NCBI RefSeq assembly: GCF_018333375.1
Contig: NZ_BORW01000020.1
Span: 34,210-98,209, forward strand
Reading direction: 5' to 3'
DNA: 64,000 nt
DNA from: Paenibacillus cookii
Lineage (GTDB): Bacteria > Bacillota > Bacilli > Paenibacillales > Paenibacillaceae
The position numbers were made by a program, and so were the translations under genes. Shown here piece by piece: positions 25,540-34,356 of this stretch; the first letter of the stretch is position 1; every line of letters begins with the position of its first letter. The notes under the pieces are model-generated. The model had not been told where the DNA came from. It worked only from the letters and a program-made list of their open reading frames with translations, and made no database searches.

Positions 25540-26555
25540 TTACGGCCTAAAATGCTGCACGACCTTCCCGCGGCCGTCTTCCACTTCAACCTCGGCGTAT
25601 GCGCCGTTGATGAAGGTAATCTGCGGAGGCACATGGCCGCAGTCGATGTCGTAAATGACGGGCATCTGCAGCTCTTCCGCAAGCTCCTGATACAAGTCCT
25701 CGACGGTGTAATTTTCGACCGGATGGTTGGCCGGGCTTCGGCCGAACATGAGGCCGGAGCAATGGTCAAACCAACCCGCCAGCCTCATCTGCACGAGCGA
25801 CCGGCGCAAATCAGCCGTATTCAGCTCGCAGTTTTCAAGATACCACAGGATCGGTTCCCCGCCGATCCGCTCCTGCTGAAAGGTGCGGACATCGCCAAAC
25901 GGCGTGCCGATCAAATGCCGGATCACGTCGACGCAGCCGCCGAGCAGGCGGCCCTGAACATGAACCTTGCCGCCGGTTACCGTTTTCCAATCGGTCGGTT
26001 CCGTCAAATGAAAGATGCATGGCGACGGATTGGCATGGTCCCACTCCTTCTGAAACTTTGGCGACGAATGCTGCACGACGGATTTCCCTGTTTTCGTCGA
26101 CAGCACGGTTCGCCACATGGCCGTCGTCTCGTCGGAATATTCACTCCTTAAGTCCACCAGATTCGTGCCATGGGCGGTAGCCAAGCCTGTTGTGAGCGTC
26201 ACGGCAAGCAGCAGCACGCTGATGTCCGAATAGCCGAGCATCCATTTTTCCGGCAGCATCTCCAAATCGAGATGTTCCAGAATCTCAACCAGCAGCTCTC
26301 CGCCCCAAGGCGGCACGATCAGGTCAACCCCTCGTCCCGGACCATCCGGTTCAGCTCGGCGGCGCGGACCTTGGCGGGAGCGGACTTGGCTTTGTTTTGA
26401 GTCCATACGCTTTCTCCGACAACCACCCGAAAGCCGTCCTTCTCCAAACGCCGGGTCGCTTCCCGAATCAAACCATGCAAGCTTTCCGGGACGCCGGATG
26501 ACGGCGCTGTCGTGCCGATGACGGCACCTTCTTTTAAAATGGGATAACGTATCAT
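25540..26555 (-). pseudogene. LD-carboxypeptidase (peptidase S66, MccF-like), frameshifted
   Basis: The protein is split between two frames. The first, from ATG 26555 (MIRYPILKEGAVIG), ends soon after ELNRMVRDEG; the second resumes at VDLIVPPWGGE and runs to 25540. Inserting one G in the run at 26331-26328 restores a continuous S66 protein of about 338 aa with catalytic Ser in GYSDIS, Glu in LENCELNT and His in DCGHVPP. Such enzymes cleave the terminal D-Ala from muramyl tetrapeptides or hydrolyse microcin-like peptides. Because the lesion is in a homopolymer, a sequencing error cannot be separated from a real mutation. The perfectly conserved downstream frame argues for error or very recent loss. 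Confidence 0.8.
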
Positions 26556-26613
26556 TGCCGACCCTCTTTCACTAGAAATTTCAACTAAATTCCCCAAGGA
26601 ATGCATAAAGAAT

Positions 26614-27921
26614 TTACCCGGAAACCTCCCGCATTTCCTGCGACAGCGTTGCTGCCTGCTTGGACGGCCATAACGCTGCCTGAAAAACGAGGCAAGCGAT
26701 CCCGATCGCCAAAACCACAGCTCCTAAGAGGAGAAACGCCATGCTTACGCCCCATCCATGAATAAGTACCCCGCCAATTAACGGGGCGGCGACCATCAGG
26801 GTGCTGGCGGACATGTTTTGGATGCCGAAAATGCGTCCGGTCATGCCCTCCGGCGTTTCTTTCTGCAGAACATAGTTATACGTTACGATAAACAGCCCGT
26901 TGCCAATGCCGATGACGAAGCCCAAAGCGATGCTCCATATGTCCGGCGAGCCCGGAACCAGCAGCCCCATGAAGCCGAAGGCGGCTCCAACCAGCGCTAC
27001 GCCTCCCCCGATGCCGAGGCCGTATCTTACTCTGCCGAGACGGTTCAGCAGCAAGATGGTGATCACCGCGCCTACCCCGGTCGCCGACAGCACCCAACCG
27101 AGCAGCGATTCATTATGGGGTGCGATTTCCCGGTATAACGTCGGAAACTGAAAATCGATCATCAGGATGACCAGCATCACGGACATGTTGACGAGAAAGC
27201 TGCTGAGCAAAATCCGGCGCTGCAGCAGCGTGCCCCATCCCTGCTTCCACGATCTGACAAAGCCTTGTTTCTCCCCCTCATCGTCCGAATGGCCGCCGTA
27301 CGACTTCCGCTCTACGGCCTCGTTTTGATCGATATGCCGCAGCGTAAACAGGAGTACGCAGGAAAGCAGCCGCGTGACCGCATTGACCAGAATGCAGAGC
27401 TGCGGGGAAAAAACCGTCAAAGCCACGGCTCCGAGCAGGGGACCCGCGATTTTGGAAAACTGGTTGACGAGTCCGTTGTAAGATGTCGCCTTCAGCAGCT
27501 GGTTTTCATGGACCACTTGGCGGGTCAACGCCTGATGCGCCGGGACGCGGAATACGCCCATGGCGGCGCGGAGCGCAAGAAGCGGCAGCAGCCAGTACAT
27601 GCCCGGGACAAAAAGCAGCAGCACGGTAAGGACCGTCTCGGCCGCATCGGCGATCAGCATTAAATTGACCTTCTTCCACCGATCGGCGATGACGCCGGCA
27701 AACGAACCGAGCAGGATGCCCGGAAGAGCCATCATGACGGGAATGAGGGCAATCATAAACGGATCGGCATGCCAGCGGTAAGCGACCAGGATTTCAATCG
27801 CAAAGGCGTCGAACCATTCGCCGAAAGACGCCATGGCGTAGGCCGCAAACATTTTCGAATACGTCCGGTTGGCCCAAACCGATGCCGGGCGGTTGCCGGA
27901 CGCAGTTGATACGGTTGACAT
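26614..27921 (-). CDS. MFS efflux transporter (MFS_3/macrolide-exporter-like)
   Basis: The 435-aa protein has 12 predicted membrane segments. The N-terminus FAAYAMASFGEWFDAFAIEI, the motif-A-like loop GVIADRWKKVNLM and VFRVPAHQALTRQ in segment 4 match the MFS_3 enterobactin/macrolide exporter branch. The ATG at 27921 has GGAGGAATT upstream. The winged-helix regulator gene ends 58 bases upstream on the same strand, so regulator and exporter may be one transcript; a 9-bp stem in the gap could mask this gene's RBS. Substrate is unknown. Confidence 0.87.
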   Translation of the reverse strand: MSTVSTASGNRPASVWANRTYSKMFAAYAMASFGEWFDAFAIEILVAYRWHADPFMIALIPVMMALPGILLGSFAGVIADRWKKVNLMLIADAAETVLTVLLLFVPGMYWLLPLLALRAAMGVFRVPAHQALTRQVVHENQLLKATSYNGLVNQFSKIAGPLLGAVALTVFSPQLCILVNAVTRLLSCVLLFTLRHIDQNEAVERKSYGGHSDDEGEKQGFVRSWKQGWGTLLQRRILLSSFLVNMSVMLVILMIDFQFPTLYREIAPHNESLLGWVLSATGVGAVITILLLNRLGRVRYGLGIGGGVALVGAAFGFMGLLVPGSPDIWSIALGFVIGIGNGLFIVTYNYVLQKETPEGMTGRIFGIQNMSASTLMVAAPLIGGVLIHGWGVSMAFLLLGAVVLAIGIACLVFQAALWPSKQAATLSQEMREVSG

Positions 27922-27925
27922 CAGA

Positions 27926-27967
27926 ATTCCTCCACCAATCAGAATACGCTTACTTTAATGGAGGAAT
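27926..27967 (-). promoter_or_regulatory. Inverted repeat occluding the RBS of the MFS gene
   Basis: On the mRNA-sense (minus) strand ATTCCTCCA (27967-27959) lies immediately after the regulator's stop and is exactly complementary to TGGAGGAAT (27934-27926), the Shine-Dalgarno of the MFS gene, with a 24-base loop. Folding would hide the RBS, as in translational attenuators of drug-resistance genes. Confidence 0.45.
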
Positions 27968-27979
27968 ATCAGAAGATTA

Positions 27980-29140
27980 TCAGACGGAATCAAGAATCCG
28001 CTCGATCATCCGTTCAAGCGGCTGTTTATGCGGCAAAAACCCGTACCTTCGGTCGAATTCATCATAACGCGCCTGAAACTGCCGCTGGAGAGGAGGATCG
28101 TGATGCACCGTTTGAAGAAAGTCGAGCGTGCCCAATACGGAACTTACGAGAACAGGCACATTATGCGCGGCTTCCCCGGCTTCGAGGCCATGCTCAAAAG
28201 CGGAAAGCGCCTCCGTCCGGCGGCCTTGAAGCAGCAGCAGCCTTCCCTTTAACCCTTGATAGCTGCAAATCTCCCTTAAATAAGGGGTTTCGGCCAGCAT
28301 GCCCTCGATCCGCTCCGAGCAGCGCTCCGCCTCCGAAATATGCCGCGCTTTCAGATGAACGTACAGTTCCGACGTGGCCACATGCACCTTAAAACCGTCA
28401 AGCTCACCGGTAAGTCCGTCAATCACACGGTAAGCCGCTTCGATCTTGCGCAGGTCTTCTTCAAGGTGTCCGTTGTCGGTATAAAGTCCGATGATGTTCA
28501 GCATCTCCAGCTCCCGGTGCATATGAAACGGCAAAATTCCGGCTTTGATGGCCCGCTCGAAGTAGTCCAGGCATTTCTGCGGCTCTCTGTAAAAAGCGTA
28601 ATAGGAAACCAGCAGCCAATACAGTTTATCCCGATCCTCCGCGTCGGGGCTGTGCAGAAACCAGTCCAAGTCCGCCTGCACAAAACGGAGAAAAATCAAA
28701 TAAAACGCATCAATGTTTACGCCAAGCAGCTCCTGCTGGTTGGCCAGAGCCAGCATCGATTGGCTTTGTCCCAGCTTTTGATACGTTTCAAGCAGCTGCG
28801 CGATCTGCTGCTGCAGACCGCCATCCGACCGCGATGGAACGGCAATCGCCGGGGTTTCCTGCACGATCAGGCTGTAACCGAGTCCCCGTACGGTAACCAG
28901 CCGGATCTGCCCGCTCCACCGCGTTAGCTTCTTCCGGAGGCGATATATATGGTCGTCCACGGTGCGTTCGCCGGGATATTCCTCTCCCCACACCTGATCG
29001 AGCAGCTGCTCCCGCGTGAAGGGCCGGCCGGCGTGGCGGTACAGAAACTGAAGCAGCGCGTATTCCTTGGCCAGCAGCACAATGGTATCCGACTTGTAAG
29101 TGACGGAATAATCGTTGGGGTGAAAGTCCAGATAAGCCAT
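27980..29140 (-). CDS. Winged-helix transcriptional regulator with C-terminal helical-repeat domain
   Basis: The 386-aa protein starts with an OmpR/PhoB-type winged helix (residues about 18-94): REQLLDQVWGEEYPGERTVD then DHIYRLRKKL and the wing VRGLGYSL. There is no receiver domain before it. The remaining 290 residues are helical with TPR-like sequence (LVSYYAFYREPQKCLDYFER, RRTEALSAFEHGLEAGEAAH), resembling BTAD-type regulators in layout though the sequence is not clearly SARP. It may be a one-component sensor that binds a peptide, a protein or another ligand. GAGGAGAG precedes the ATG. The MFS gene follows 58 bases downstream. Confidence 0.85.
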   Translation of the reverse strand: MAYLDFHPNDYSVTYKSDTIVLLAKEYALLQFLYRHAGRPFTREQLLDQVWGEEYPGERTVDDHIYRLRKKLTRWSGQIRLVTVRGLGYSLIVQETPAIAVPSRSDGGLQQQIAQLLETYQKLGQSQSMLALANQQELLGVNIDAFYLIFLRFVQADLDWFLHSPDAEDRDKLYWLLVSYYAFYREPQKCLDYFERAIKAGILPFHMHRELEMLNIIGLYTDNGHLEEDLRKIEAAYRVIDGLTGELDGFKVHVATSELYVHLKARHISEAERCSERIEGMLAETPYLREICSYQGLKGRLLLLQGRRTEALSAFEHGLEAGEAAHNVPVLVSSVLGTLDFLQTVHHDPPLQRQFQARYDEFDRRYGFLPHKQPLERMIERILDSV

Positions 29141-29347
29141 GCCGCTCTCCTCTCCTCGTTGCCTGTATTTATCAGTAACCCCATTAAATCATATACAGGA
29201 TTTGACAGACAAGATATCGTTTAACGACGGCAGTAAGAAAAACGTCTATCGACGCGTTCTCTAAGAAGAAAGGCCGCCTTTATAGATAATGATGCTTGCA
29301 GGATCAGGAGGAGGCAGCGTCTCTGCAGTTCAACATCCTGATATGCC

Positions 29348-29394
29348 AAAAAAAGCCGCCCGCAATTCCCTAAGGGAAATTGGGGCGGCCTTTT
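29348..29394 (-). terminator. Terminator of the siderophore operon
   Basis: GCCGCCC and CAATTCCC arms pair with GGGAA-ATTG and GGGCGGC; seven T follow on the minus strand and TTTT on the plus strand, so it may act both ways. Confidence 0.9.
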
Positions 29395-29423
29395 CGGCCA
29401 TAACATGCGTGCTTTGCGCACCG

Positions 29424-30422
29424 TTATTTGATGCTGTCGCCGACTTCCTTCACCATTTCCTGCACGGACAGCAGGCCGCCGCCGGAGAGGTACCAGTAGT
29501 TCGGGTCAAGATAGACGATATGTCCTTCTTTGTATGCATTCGTGTTTTTCACTAGATCGTTTTCTACGGTTTGCCTCGCTTTTTCTCCGTCTTTATCGGT
29601 GGCTACCGCGGCGTCGCGGTCCACGACGAACAGATAGTCCGGATTTTTCTCGGCGACGTATTCGCTCGTAACGCTTTGGCCGTGCGTCGAAACTTCGATT
29701 TTGTCGTCCGCCGCGGCAAATCCGAGAACGTCATGGATCAGGCCGAAACGGGATTTCGGGCCGTACGCGCTCAGTTTGCCTTCGTTGGAAAGGACGATCA
29801 GCGCTTTTTTGCCGGAAGCCGCAGCTTTGTCATGCACTTCGGCGATCGATTTATCGATGGCTTCGAGTTCGGTTTTGATTTCGTCTTCCTTGCCGAAGAT
29901 TTGACCGACGGTGGTCATGTTTTCCTTGAACGAATCCATGTAACGCGTCGTGTCCAGCCCAAGGTATACGGTCGGAGCGATTTTGTTCAGTTCTTCGTAC
30001 GCTTCGGATTGTCTGCCGGAAATGATGATCAGGTCCGGATCCAGCGCGTTGATTTTTTCGAAATCGGGTTCTTTCAGGCTGCCGACGTTTTGATAAGCAT
30101 CTTTATCTTCGTATTTGGACAGGTACGGAGGAATGTTGGCCTGCGGCACGCCGGTTACCTTCACGCCCAGCTTGTCGAGCGTATCCAGGATGCCGAAGTC
30201 GAATACGACGACCTTCTGCGGGTTTTTCTTCACTTTCGCTTCGCCGAGCTTATGTTTGATCGTCAATTCTTCCGAAGCGGAGGCATCGGAGGAGCCGCCG
30301 GCCGCATTGGCCGAAGTTTCCGTTACCGGCGTTTCCGCCGTCTTGTTATTGTTGCCGCAAGCCGCCAGCACGAACACCAGCATTGCGGATAGGATCAGCA
30401 TGAACATGTTTCTTGTTTTCAA
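29424..30422 (-). CDS. yclQ: Iron-siderophore ABC transporter, substrate-binding lipoprotein (YclQ-like)
   Basis: The protein (332 aa) is a class III periplasmic-binding-type lipoprotein: signal sequence and lipobox LAAC with Cys22, then KKVVVFDFGILDTLDKLG-like body and the IISGRQSEAYEELN lobe typical of the FatB/YclQ group that binds petrobactin-type siderophores. I place the start at TTG 30422, with GAGGTGA before it; starting at the upstream 30461 codon would put 13 polar residues ahead of the signal. It is the last of four genes in the order permease, permease, ATPase, binding protein, identical to B. subtilis yclNOPQ, with 225 bases before it. Confidence 0.9.
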   Translation of the reverse strand: MKTRNMFMLILSAMLVFVLAACGNNNKTAETPVTETSANAAGGSSDASASEELTIKHKLGEAKVKKNPQKVVVFDFGILDTLDKLGVKVTGVPQANIPPYLSKYEDKDAYQNVGSLKEPDFEKINALDPDLIIISGRQSEAYEELNKIAPTVYLGLDTTRYMDSFKENMTTVGQIFGKEDEIKTELEAIDKSIAEVHDKAAASGKKALIVLSNEGKLSAYGPKSRFGLIHDVLGFAAADDKIEVSTHGQSVTSEYVAEKNPDYLFVVDRDAAVATDKDGEKARQTVENDLVKNTNAYKEGHIVYLDPNYWYLSGGGLLSVQEMVKEVGDSIK

Positions 30423-30647
30423 GGGGGTCACCTCATTTATATATATTAGTGTAAATTGCATTGTAGCCGCTACGTTGACGGATCGTTCTTCCGATCGCTG
30501 TTGTCTTCAGATCGATTCCGTCCCCTCCGCTACACTGCACCTTAATTGAAATAAATTTATAAAATGATGCGACGCTCAGCCGTCCTGCCGGGCCCTGGCA
30601 AATTTGGCGAGCATCGATCTCATTACCAACGTCGGGAACCACAGGTC

Positions 30648-31406
30648 TTACGCAAAATAAACGCAAATCCGGTGGTCGTTGATCGTTTCGATCTGGATAT
30701 CCATGCCGTACACCTGCTTCAGCACGGACGAATCGATGATTTCCGCCGCCGGTCCTTCCTTGACGACCCGCCCGTTTTTGAGGGCGACGATATCGTCGGA
30801 ATACACCGAAGCGAAGTTGATGTCGTGAATGACGATAATGACGGTTTTGCCGAGCTCGTCGACCATCCGCCGCAGCACCTTCATGATTTGTACCGAGTGC
30901 TTCATGTCCAGGTTGTTCAGCGGCTCGTCGAGGAGCACGTATTCCGTGTTTTGCGCGATGACCATGGCGATAAACGCCCGCTGCTGCTGGCCGCCGCTCA
31001 GCTGATCCAGGTATTGGTGCTGCAAGTCCTCCAGCTCCATGTAGCGGATCGCCTCGTCGACGTATTCCCAATCCTCCGGCTTCAGCTTGCCCTGCGAATA
31101 GGGGAAGCGCCCGAAGCTCACCAGCTCGCGGATCGTAAGCCGCACATTGATATGGTTGGACTGCTTGAGGATCGATATTTTTTTCGCGAGATCCCCGCTT
31201 TTGCACTTGTCGATCGGATCGCCTTCGATCAGGATGTCGCCTTCGTCTTTTTTGTTCAGGCGGCTGATCAAGGACAGAAGCGTGCTTTTGCCCGCACCGT
31301 TCGCGCCGATGAAGGAAGTGATTTTCCCTTTGCGGATGGTGACGGACACATCGTCCAGGACCGTTTTGTTGTTGTATCGTTTGGTTACGTTTTTGACCTC
31401 GATCAC
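30648..31406 (-). CDS. yclP: Iron-siderophore ABC transporter ATP-binding protein (YclP-like)
   Basis: The 252-aa ATPase has Walker A GANGAGKST, signature LSGGQQQR, Walker B YVLLDEP and H-loop IVIHD, as in FecE/FepC-type proteins. Its ATG overlaps the second permease's stop by four bases (31403-31406). It powers siderophore import through the two permeases. Confidence 0.93.
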   Translation of the reverse strand: MIEVKNVTKRYNNKTVLDDVSVTIRKGKITSFIGANGAGKSTLLSLISRLNKKDEGDILIEGDPIDKCKSGDLAKKISILKQSNHINVRLTIRELVSFGRFPYSQGKLKPEDWEYVDEAIRYMELEDLQHQYLDQLSGGQQQRAFIAMVIAQNTEYVLLDEPLNNLDMKHSVQIMKVLRRMVDELGKTVIIVIHDINFASVYSDDIVALKNGRVVKEGPAAEIIDSSVLKQVYGMDIQIETINDHRICVYFA

Positions 31407-32347
31407 GACGATTTACTCTCCTTTAGCAGCAGGTAGAGGAAGTAGATCCCTCCGGCCAGATTGATGATGACGCTCAGCGTCGTAGAGAACGTAAATACCC
31501 GTTCGACCAGCAGCTGTCCGCCCACCAGGGCGATGATGCTGAGCAGCATGGAGCCAAGAATGAGAAAATGGTGTTTGTAGGTTTTCATGAACTGGTAGCC
31601 GACGTTGGCGACGAGCAGGCCGAGGAACGTAATCGGTCCGACGAGCGCGGTCGAAATCGAAATCAGGATCGCCACGACCACGAGCATTCGTTTGACCACC
31701 CGGTCGTAATCGACGCCCAGGTTCACGGCCTGGTCTTTTCCCAGGGCAATGACATCCAGATACTTGGTATAACGCGCAAAATAAATCGCGGTACCCGCCA
31801 TCAGCACGATCGACAGAATCAGCAGCTCGGTGTTGATGTTGTTGAAGCTCGCGAACATTTTGTCCTGGACGATCTGGAATTCGTTCGGGTCGATCAATAC
31901 CTCCATGAAGGTCGACAAGCTCTGGAACAACGTCCCGAAAATCAGCCCGAGCAGCAGCAGGAAGTAGATGTTTTGCCCCTCCCGCTTAAACAGCAGCTTG
32001 TAAAAGACCATCGAAAAAAGTCCCATCAGTGCGACCGAAATGATGAAGTTCACGTTTTTGCCCATCGCCGTAAGCCCTGCCGAACCGAATATGTACACCA
32101 TAAACGTTTGGAACAGCATATACAGCGAATCCAGTCCCATGATGCTCGGCGTCAGGATGCGGTTGTTCGTAATGGTCTGGAACACGACGGTCGAAAAAGC
32201 GATCGCCCCGCCGGTAATGATCATGGCCAGCACCTTTTTGCCCCTGCGCGGAAGGATGTAGTCCCAGTGGCCCCCGGCCTGGATCAGCATGAACACGGCG
32301 ATGAGGGCAAGTGCGATGACTGCCAGAAATATCAGCTTTTTTTTCAT
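31403..32347 (-). CDS. yclO: Iron-siderophore ABC transporter permease 2 (YclO-like)
   Basis: The 314-aa FecCD-type permease has about nine membrane segments and conserved SIMGLDSLYML near residue 70 and GPITFLGLLVANVGYQ near residue 235, the coupling region. Its start overlaps the first permease by four bases. It forms the heterodimeric channel with YclN. Confidence 0.92.
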   Translation of the reverse strand: MKKKLIFLAVIALALIAVFMLIQAGGHWDYILPRRGKKVLAMIITGGAIAFSTVVFQTITNNRILTPSIMGLDSLYMLFQTFMVYIFGSAGLTAMGKNVNFIISVALMGLFSMVFYKLLFKREGQNIYFLLLLGLIFGTLFQSLSTFMEVLIDPNEFQIVQDKMFASFNNINTELLILSIVLMAGTAIYFARYTKYLDVIALGKDQAVNLGVDYDRVVKRMLVVVAILISISTALVGPITFLGLLVANVGYQFMKTYKHHFLILGSMLLSIIALVGGQLLVERVFTFSTTLSVIINLAGGIYFLYLLLKESKSS

Positions 32348-33297
32348 GACGCATATGCCTTTCTTCTCAGGAGTAGGAAAATAAAGATCGCGCTGCCCAA
32401 AACGCCGACCGTCAGGCCGATGGAGATCTCATACGGATAAATGATGATCCGGCCCAGGATGTCGCAGAACAGGACGAACACGGCTCCGAGCAGGGCGGTA
32501 TGCGTCAGGTTTTTTTTCAAATGGTCGCCCTGGTACATCGTCACGATGTTCGGGACGACCAGGCCAAGGAACGGAATCGTGCCGACCGTCAAAATGACGA
32601 CCGACGACACCGCCGCGACCAGCACCAGCCCGATGTTGACGACGGCCTTGTAGTTGAGGCCCAGGTTGACCGCGAATTCCTCGCCCATGCCCGCGATGGT
32701 GAAGCGGTTCGCGAACAGGTACGCGATGATGAGGAGCGGGATGCTGACGTACAGCATTTCGTAGCGCCCTTTCAGCACCGTCGAGAAATCGCCCTGCAGC
32801 CAGGCGGACATATTCTGGATCAGGTCGTTTTTATAAGCGAAAAAGGTCGTGATCGAACTGACGATATTGCCGAACATCAGTCCCACCAACGGAATGAAAA
32901 TCGCATCCTTGAACTTCACCCGGTCCAGAATGCGCATAAAAATGAACGTACCCAGCAGCGCAAACACAAACGCGACCAAAATTTTCTCCAGCGTGCTCGC
33001 GTTCGAAAACAGCATCATCGCGACCAATATGCCGAACCTTGCGGAATCCATCGTTCCCGCCGTCGTCGGCGAAACGAATTTGTTGCGCGTCAGCTGCTGC
33101 ATGATCAGGCCGATGATGCTCATGCTGGTGCCGGCGATGATAATGCTGACGAGCCTTGGCAGACGGCTGATCCACAGTACCTGCTGCTGCTCCGGAGTCA
33201 GATGGAACAAATCCCACGGCGCGATGTCTTTGACTCCCACGAACAGGGAGATGATGGATAAAACGATGAATGCTGCCCACAAGTACCAAATTTTCAT
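32344..33297 (-). CDS. yclN: Iron-siderophore ABC transporter permease 1 (YclN-like)
   Basis: The 317-aa FecCD-type permease begins with a hydrophobic N-terminus and contains SRLPRLVSIIIAGTSMSIIG, the family's conserved first block, and GTIPFLGLVVPNIV further on. It is the first gene of the four-gene iron operon; the Fur box lies 54 bases upstream. The RBS is weak (GAGTCTGG), which might limit expression of the permease. Confidence 0.92.
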   Translation of the reverse strand: MKIWYLWAAFIVLSIISLFVGVKDIAPWDLFHLTPEQQQVLWISRLPRLVSIIIAGTSMSIIGLIMQQLTRNKFVSPTTAGTMDSARFGILVAMMLFSNASTLEKILVAFVFALLGTFIFMRILDRVKFKDAIFIPLVGLMFGNIVSSITTFFAYKNDLIQNMSAWLQGDFSTVLKGRYEMLYVSIPLLIIAYLFANRFTIAGMGEEFAVNLGLNYKAVVNIGLVLVAAVSSVVILTVGTIPFLGLVVPNIVTMYQGDHLKKNLTHTALLGAVFVLFCDILGRIIIYPYEISIGLTVGVLGSAIFIFLLLRRKAYAS

Positions 33298-33350
33298 AAG
33301 GAACCAGACTCTTTCTATCCAGACTATATGTCATCATATTACATATAATA

Positions 33351-33367
33351 AGAATGATATTCATTCT
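33351..33367. promoter_or_regulatory. Fur box upstream of the siderophore operon
   Basis: AGAATGATATTCATTCT is a perfect 7-base inverted repeat around TAT, matching the Fur consensus. On the minus strand it overlaps a plausible promoter (TTGAGA with a 17-base spacer to TATATG), so iron-replete repression is expected. Confidence 0.85.
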
Positions 33368-33543
33368 CAATTAGATGGATTCTGTTATCATTCTACCAGC
33401 TGAACCGGTTTTGTCAATCGTTAAATCGTGATCAAATCAAGGAATTTTAGGAGCAATGCAAAATTACGGAACGGGAAAAGACCGTAACCGCAAGGATTAC
33501 AGCCTGCCCGATTTGTGGATTTATACACAAAACTGTATACAAT

Positions 33544-34248
33544 TTATGCAAACACCGTCAGCAGCACCGCGACCGTGTTGGTCAGCCCGTGAACGATCAT
33601 GCCGGGGACGACGGAGCGCGTTTTTTCATAGGTCCAGGCAAAAATCAGCCCGCTGGCGAAATTGAGGGGCAGCGTGTTATACGTCGGGATGTGGGCGATC
33701 GTAAACAGTGAAGAGCTGATGAAGAGCGCCCACCCCGCCCCGAAACGCGTCCGAAACCAGCGGTACAGAAAACCGCGATACAGAATTTCCTCATAGATGG
33801 GCGAAATGACGCCTCCGACCGTAATGGCGATCAGGATGCCTAGAACGTTCGCATGGCTTTGCAAACTATCGGTTTTGCTGTTTTCGTAGCCGCCTCCAAG
33901 CAGCGTCATCACCAGCAGCATAACCGCACCAAGCGCAAGAACCGCAGCCGACCACAGCACAATGGCGCTCCAATATTTGCGCGGAAAAGAACGGAGACCC
34001 ACCTCGGACCATCCGGCTTGATGCGGGTAGAGCGCAATAAGATAAAGGCTCGCCATGTACACGACGCTCAGGACGAACCCCATCAGCGTGCCCGCATACA
34101 ACGTGTTGTCAAACCACTTTTCAAGAAATGCGTATAATTTGACCTCGACCAGCCATGGCACCAGCACAAAAGCCAAAAATACGATGGCGGCCAGCTCTTT
34201 GACCGACCAGGGATCTTTGGGCCAAGCTTGTTGGTTGGTTGTTTTCAT
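33544..34248 (-). CDS. CPBP-family intramembrane metalloprotease (CAAX-protease-like)
   Basis: The 234-aa protein has about 6-7 membrane segments and all CPBP motifs: EEILYRG (Glu153, Glu154, Arg158), the HIPTY region (His186) and HGLTN (His220, Asn224). These bind metal in Rce1/CPBP-type membrane proteases, which cleave or process peptides and prenylated or bacteriocin-type substrates. RBS is GGGGGAATCG. It is divergent from a MerR gene and shares an operator region, so it is likely part of that regulon. Confidence 0.9.
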   Translation of the reverse strand: MKTTNQQAWPKDPWSVKELAAIVFLAFVLVPWLVEVKLYAFLEKWFDNTLYAGTLMGFVLSVVYMASLYLIALYPHQAGWSEVGLRSFPRKYWSAIVLWSAAVLALGAVMLLVMTLLGGGYENSKTDSLQSHANVLGILIAITVGGVISPIYEEILYRGFLYRWFRTRFGAGWALFISSSLFTIAHIPTYNTLPLNFASGLIFAWTYEKTRSVVPGMIVHGLTNTVAVLLTVFA

Positions 34249-34293
34249 TTGCGATTCCCCCTATATTTTCCTTCGGTTATCATGTAGTCTACA

Positions 34294-34312
34294 AGGTGAC
34301 GCAACGTCACCT
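34294..34312. promoter_or_regulatory. MerR-type operator in the divergent region
   Basis: AGGTGACGCAACGTCACCT is a perfect palindrome (8-base arms around CAA), located between the protease and MerR genes. Its GTGACG-type arms resemble MerR-family operators of Firmicutes such as those of Mta/BltR relatives. Confidence 0.7.
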
Positions 34313-34356
34313 GCAAGCACAAATTTCAACCTTAAAGAAAGCGGGGTCTGATCGAC

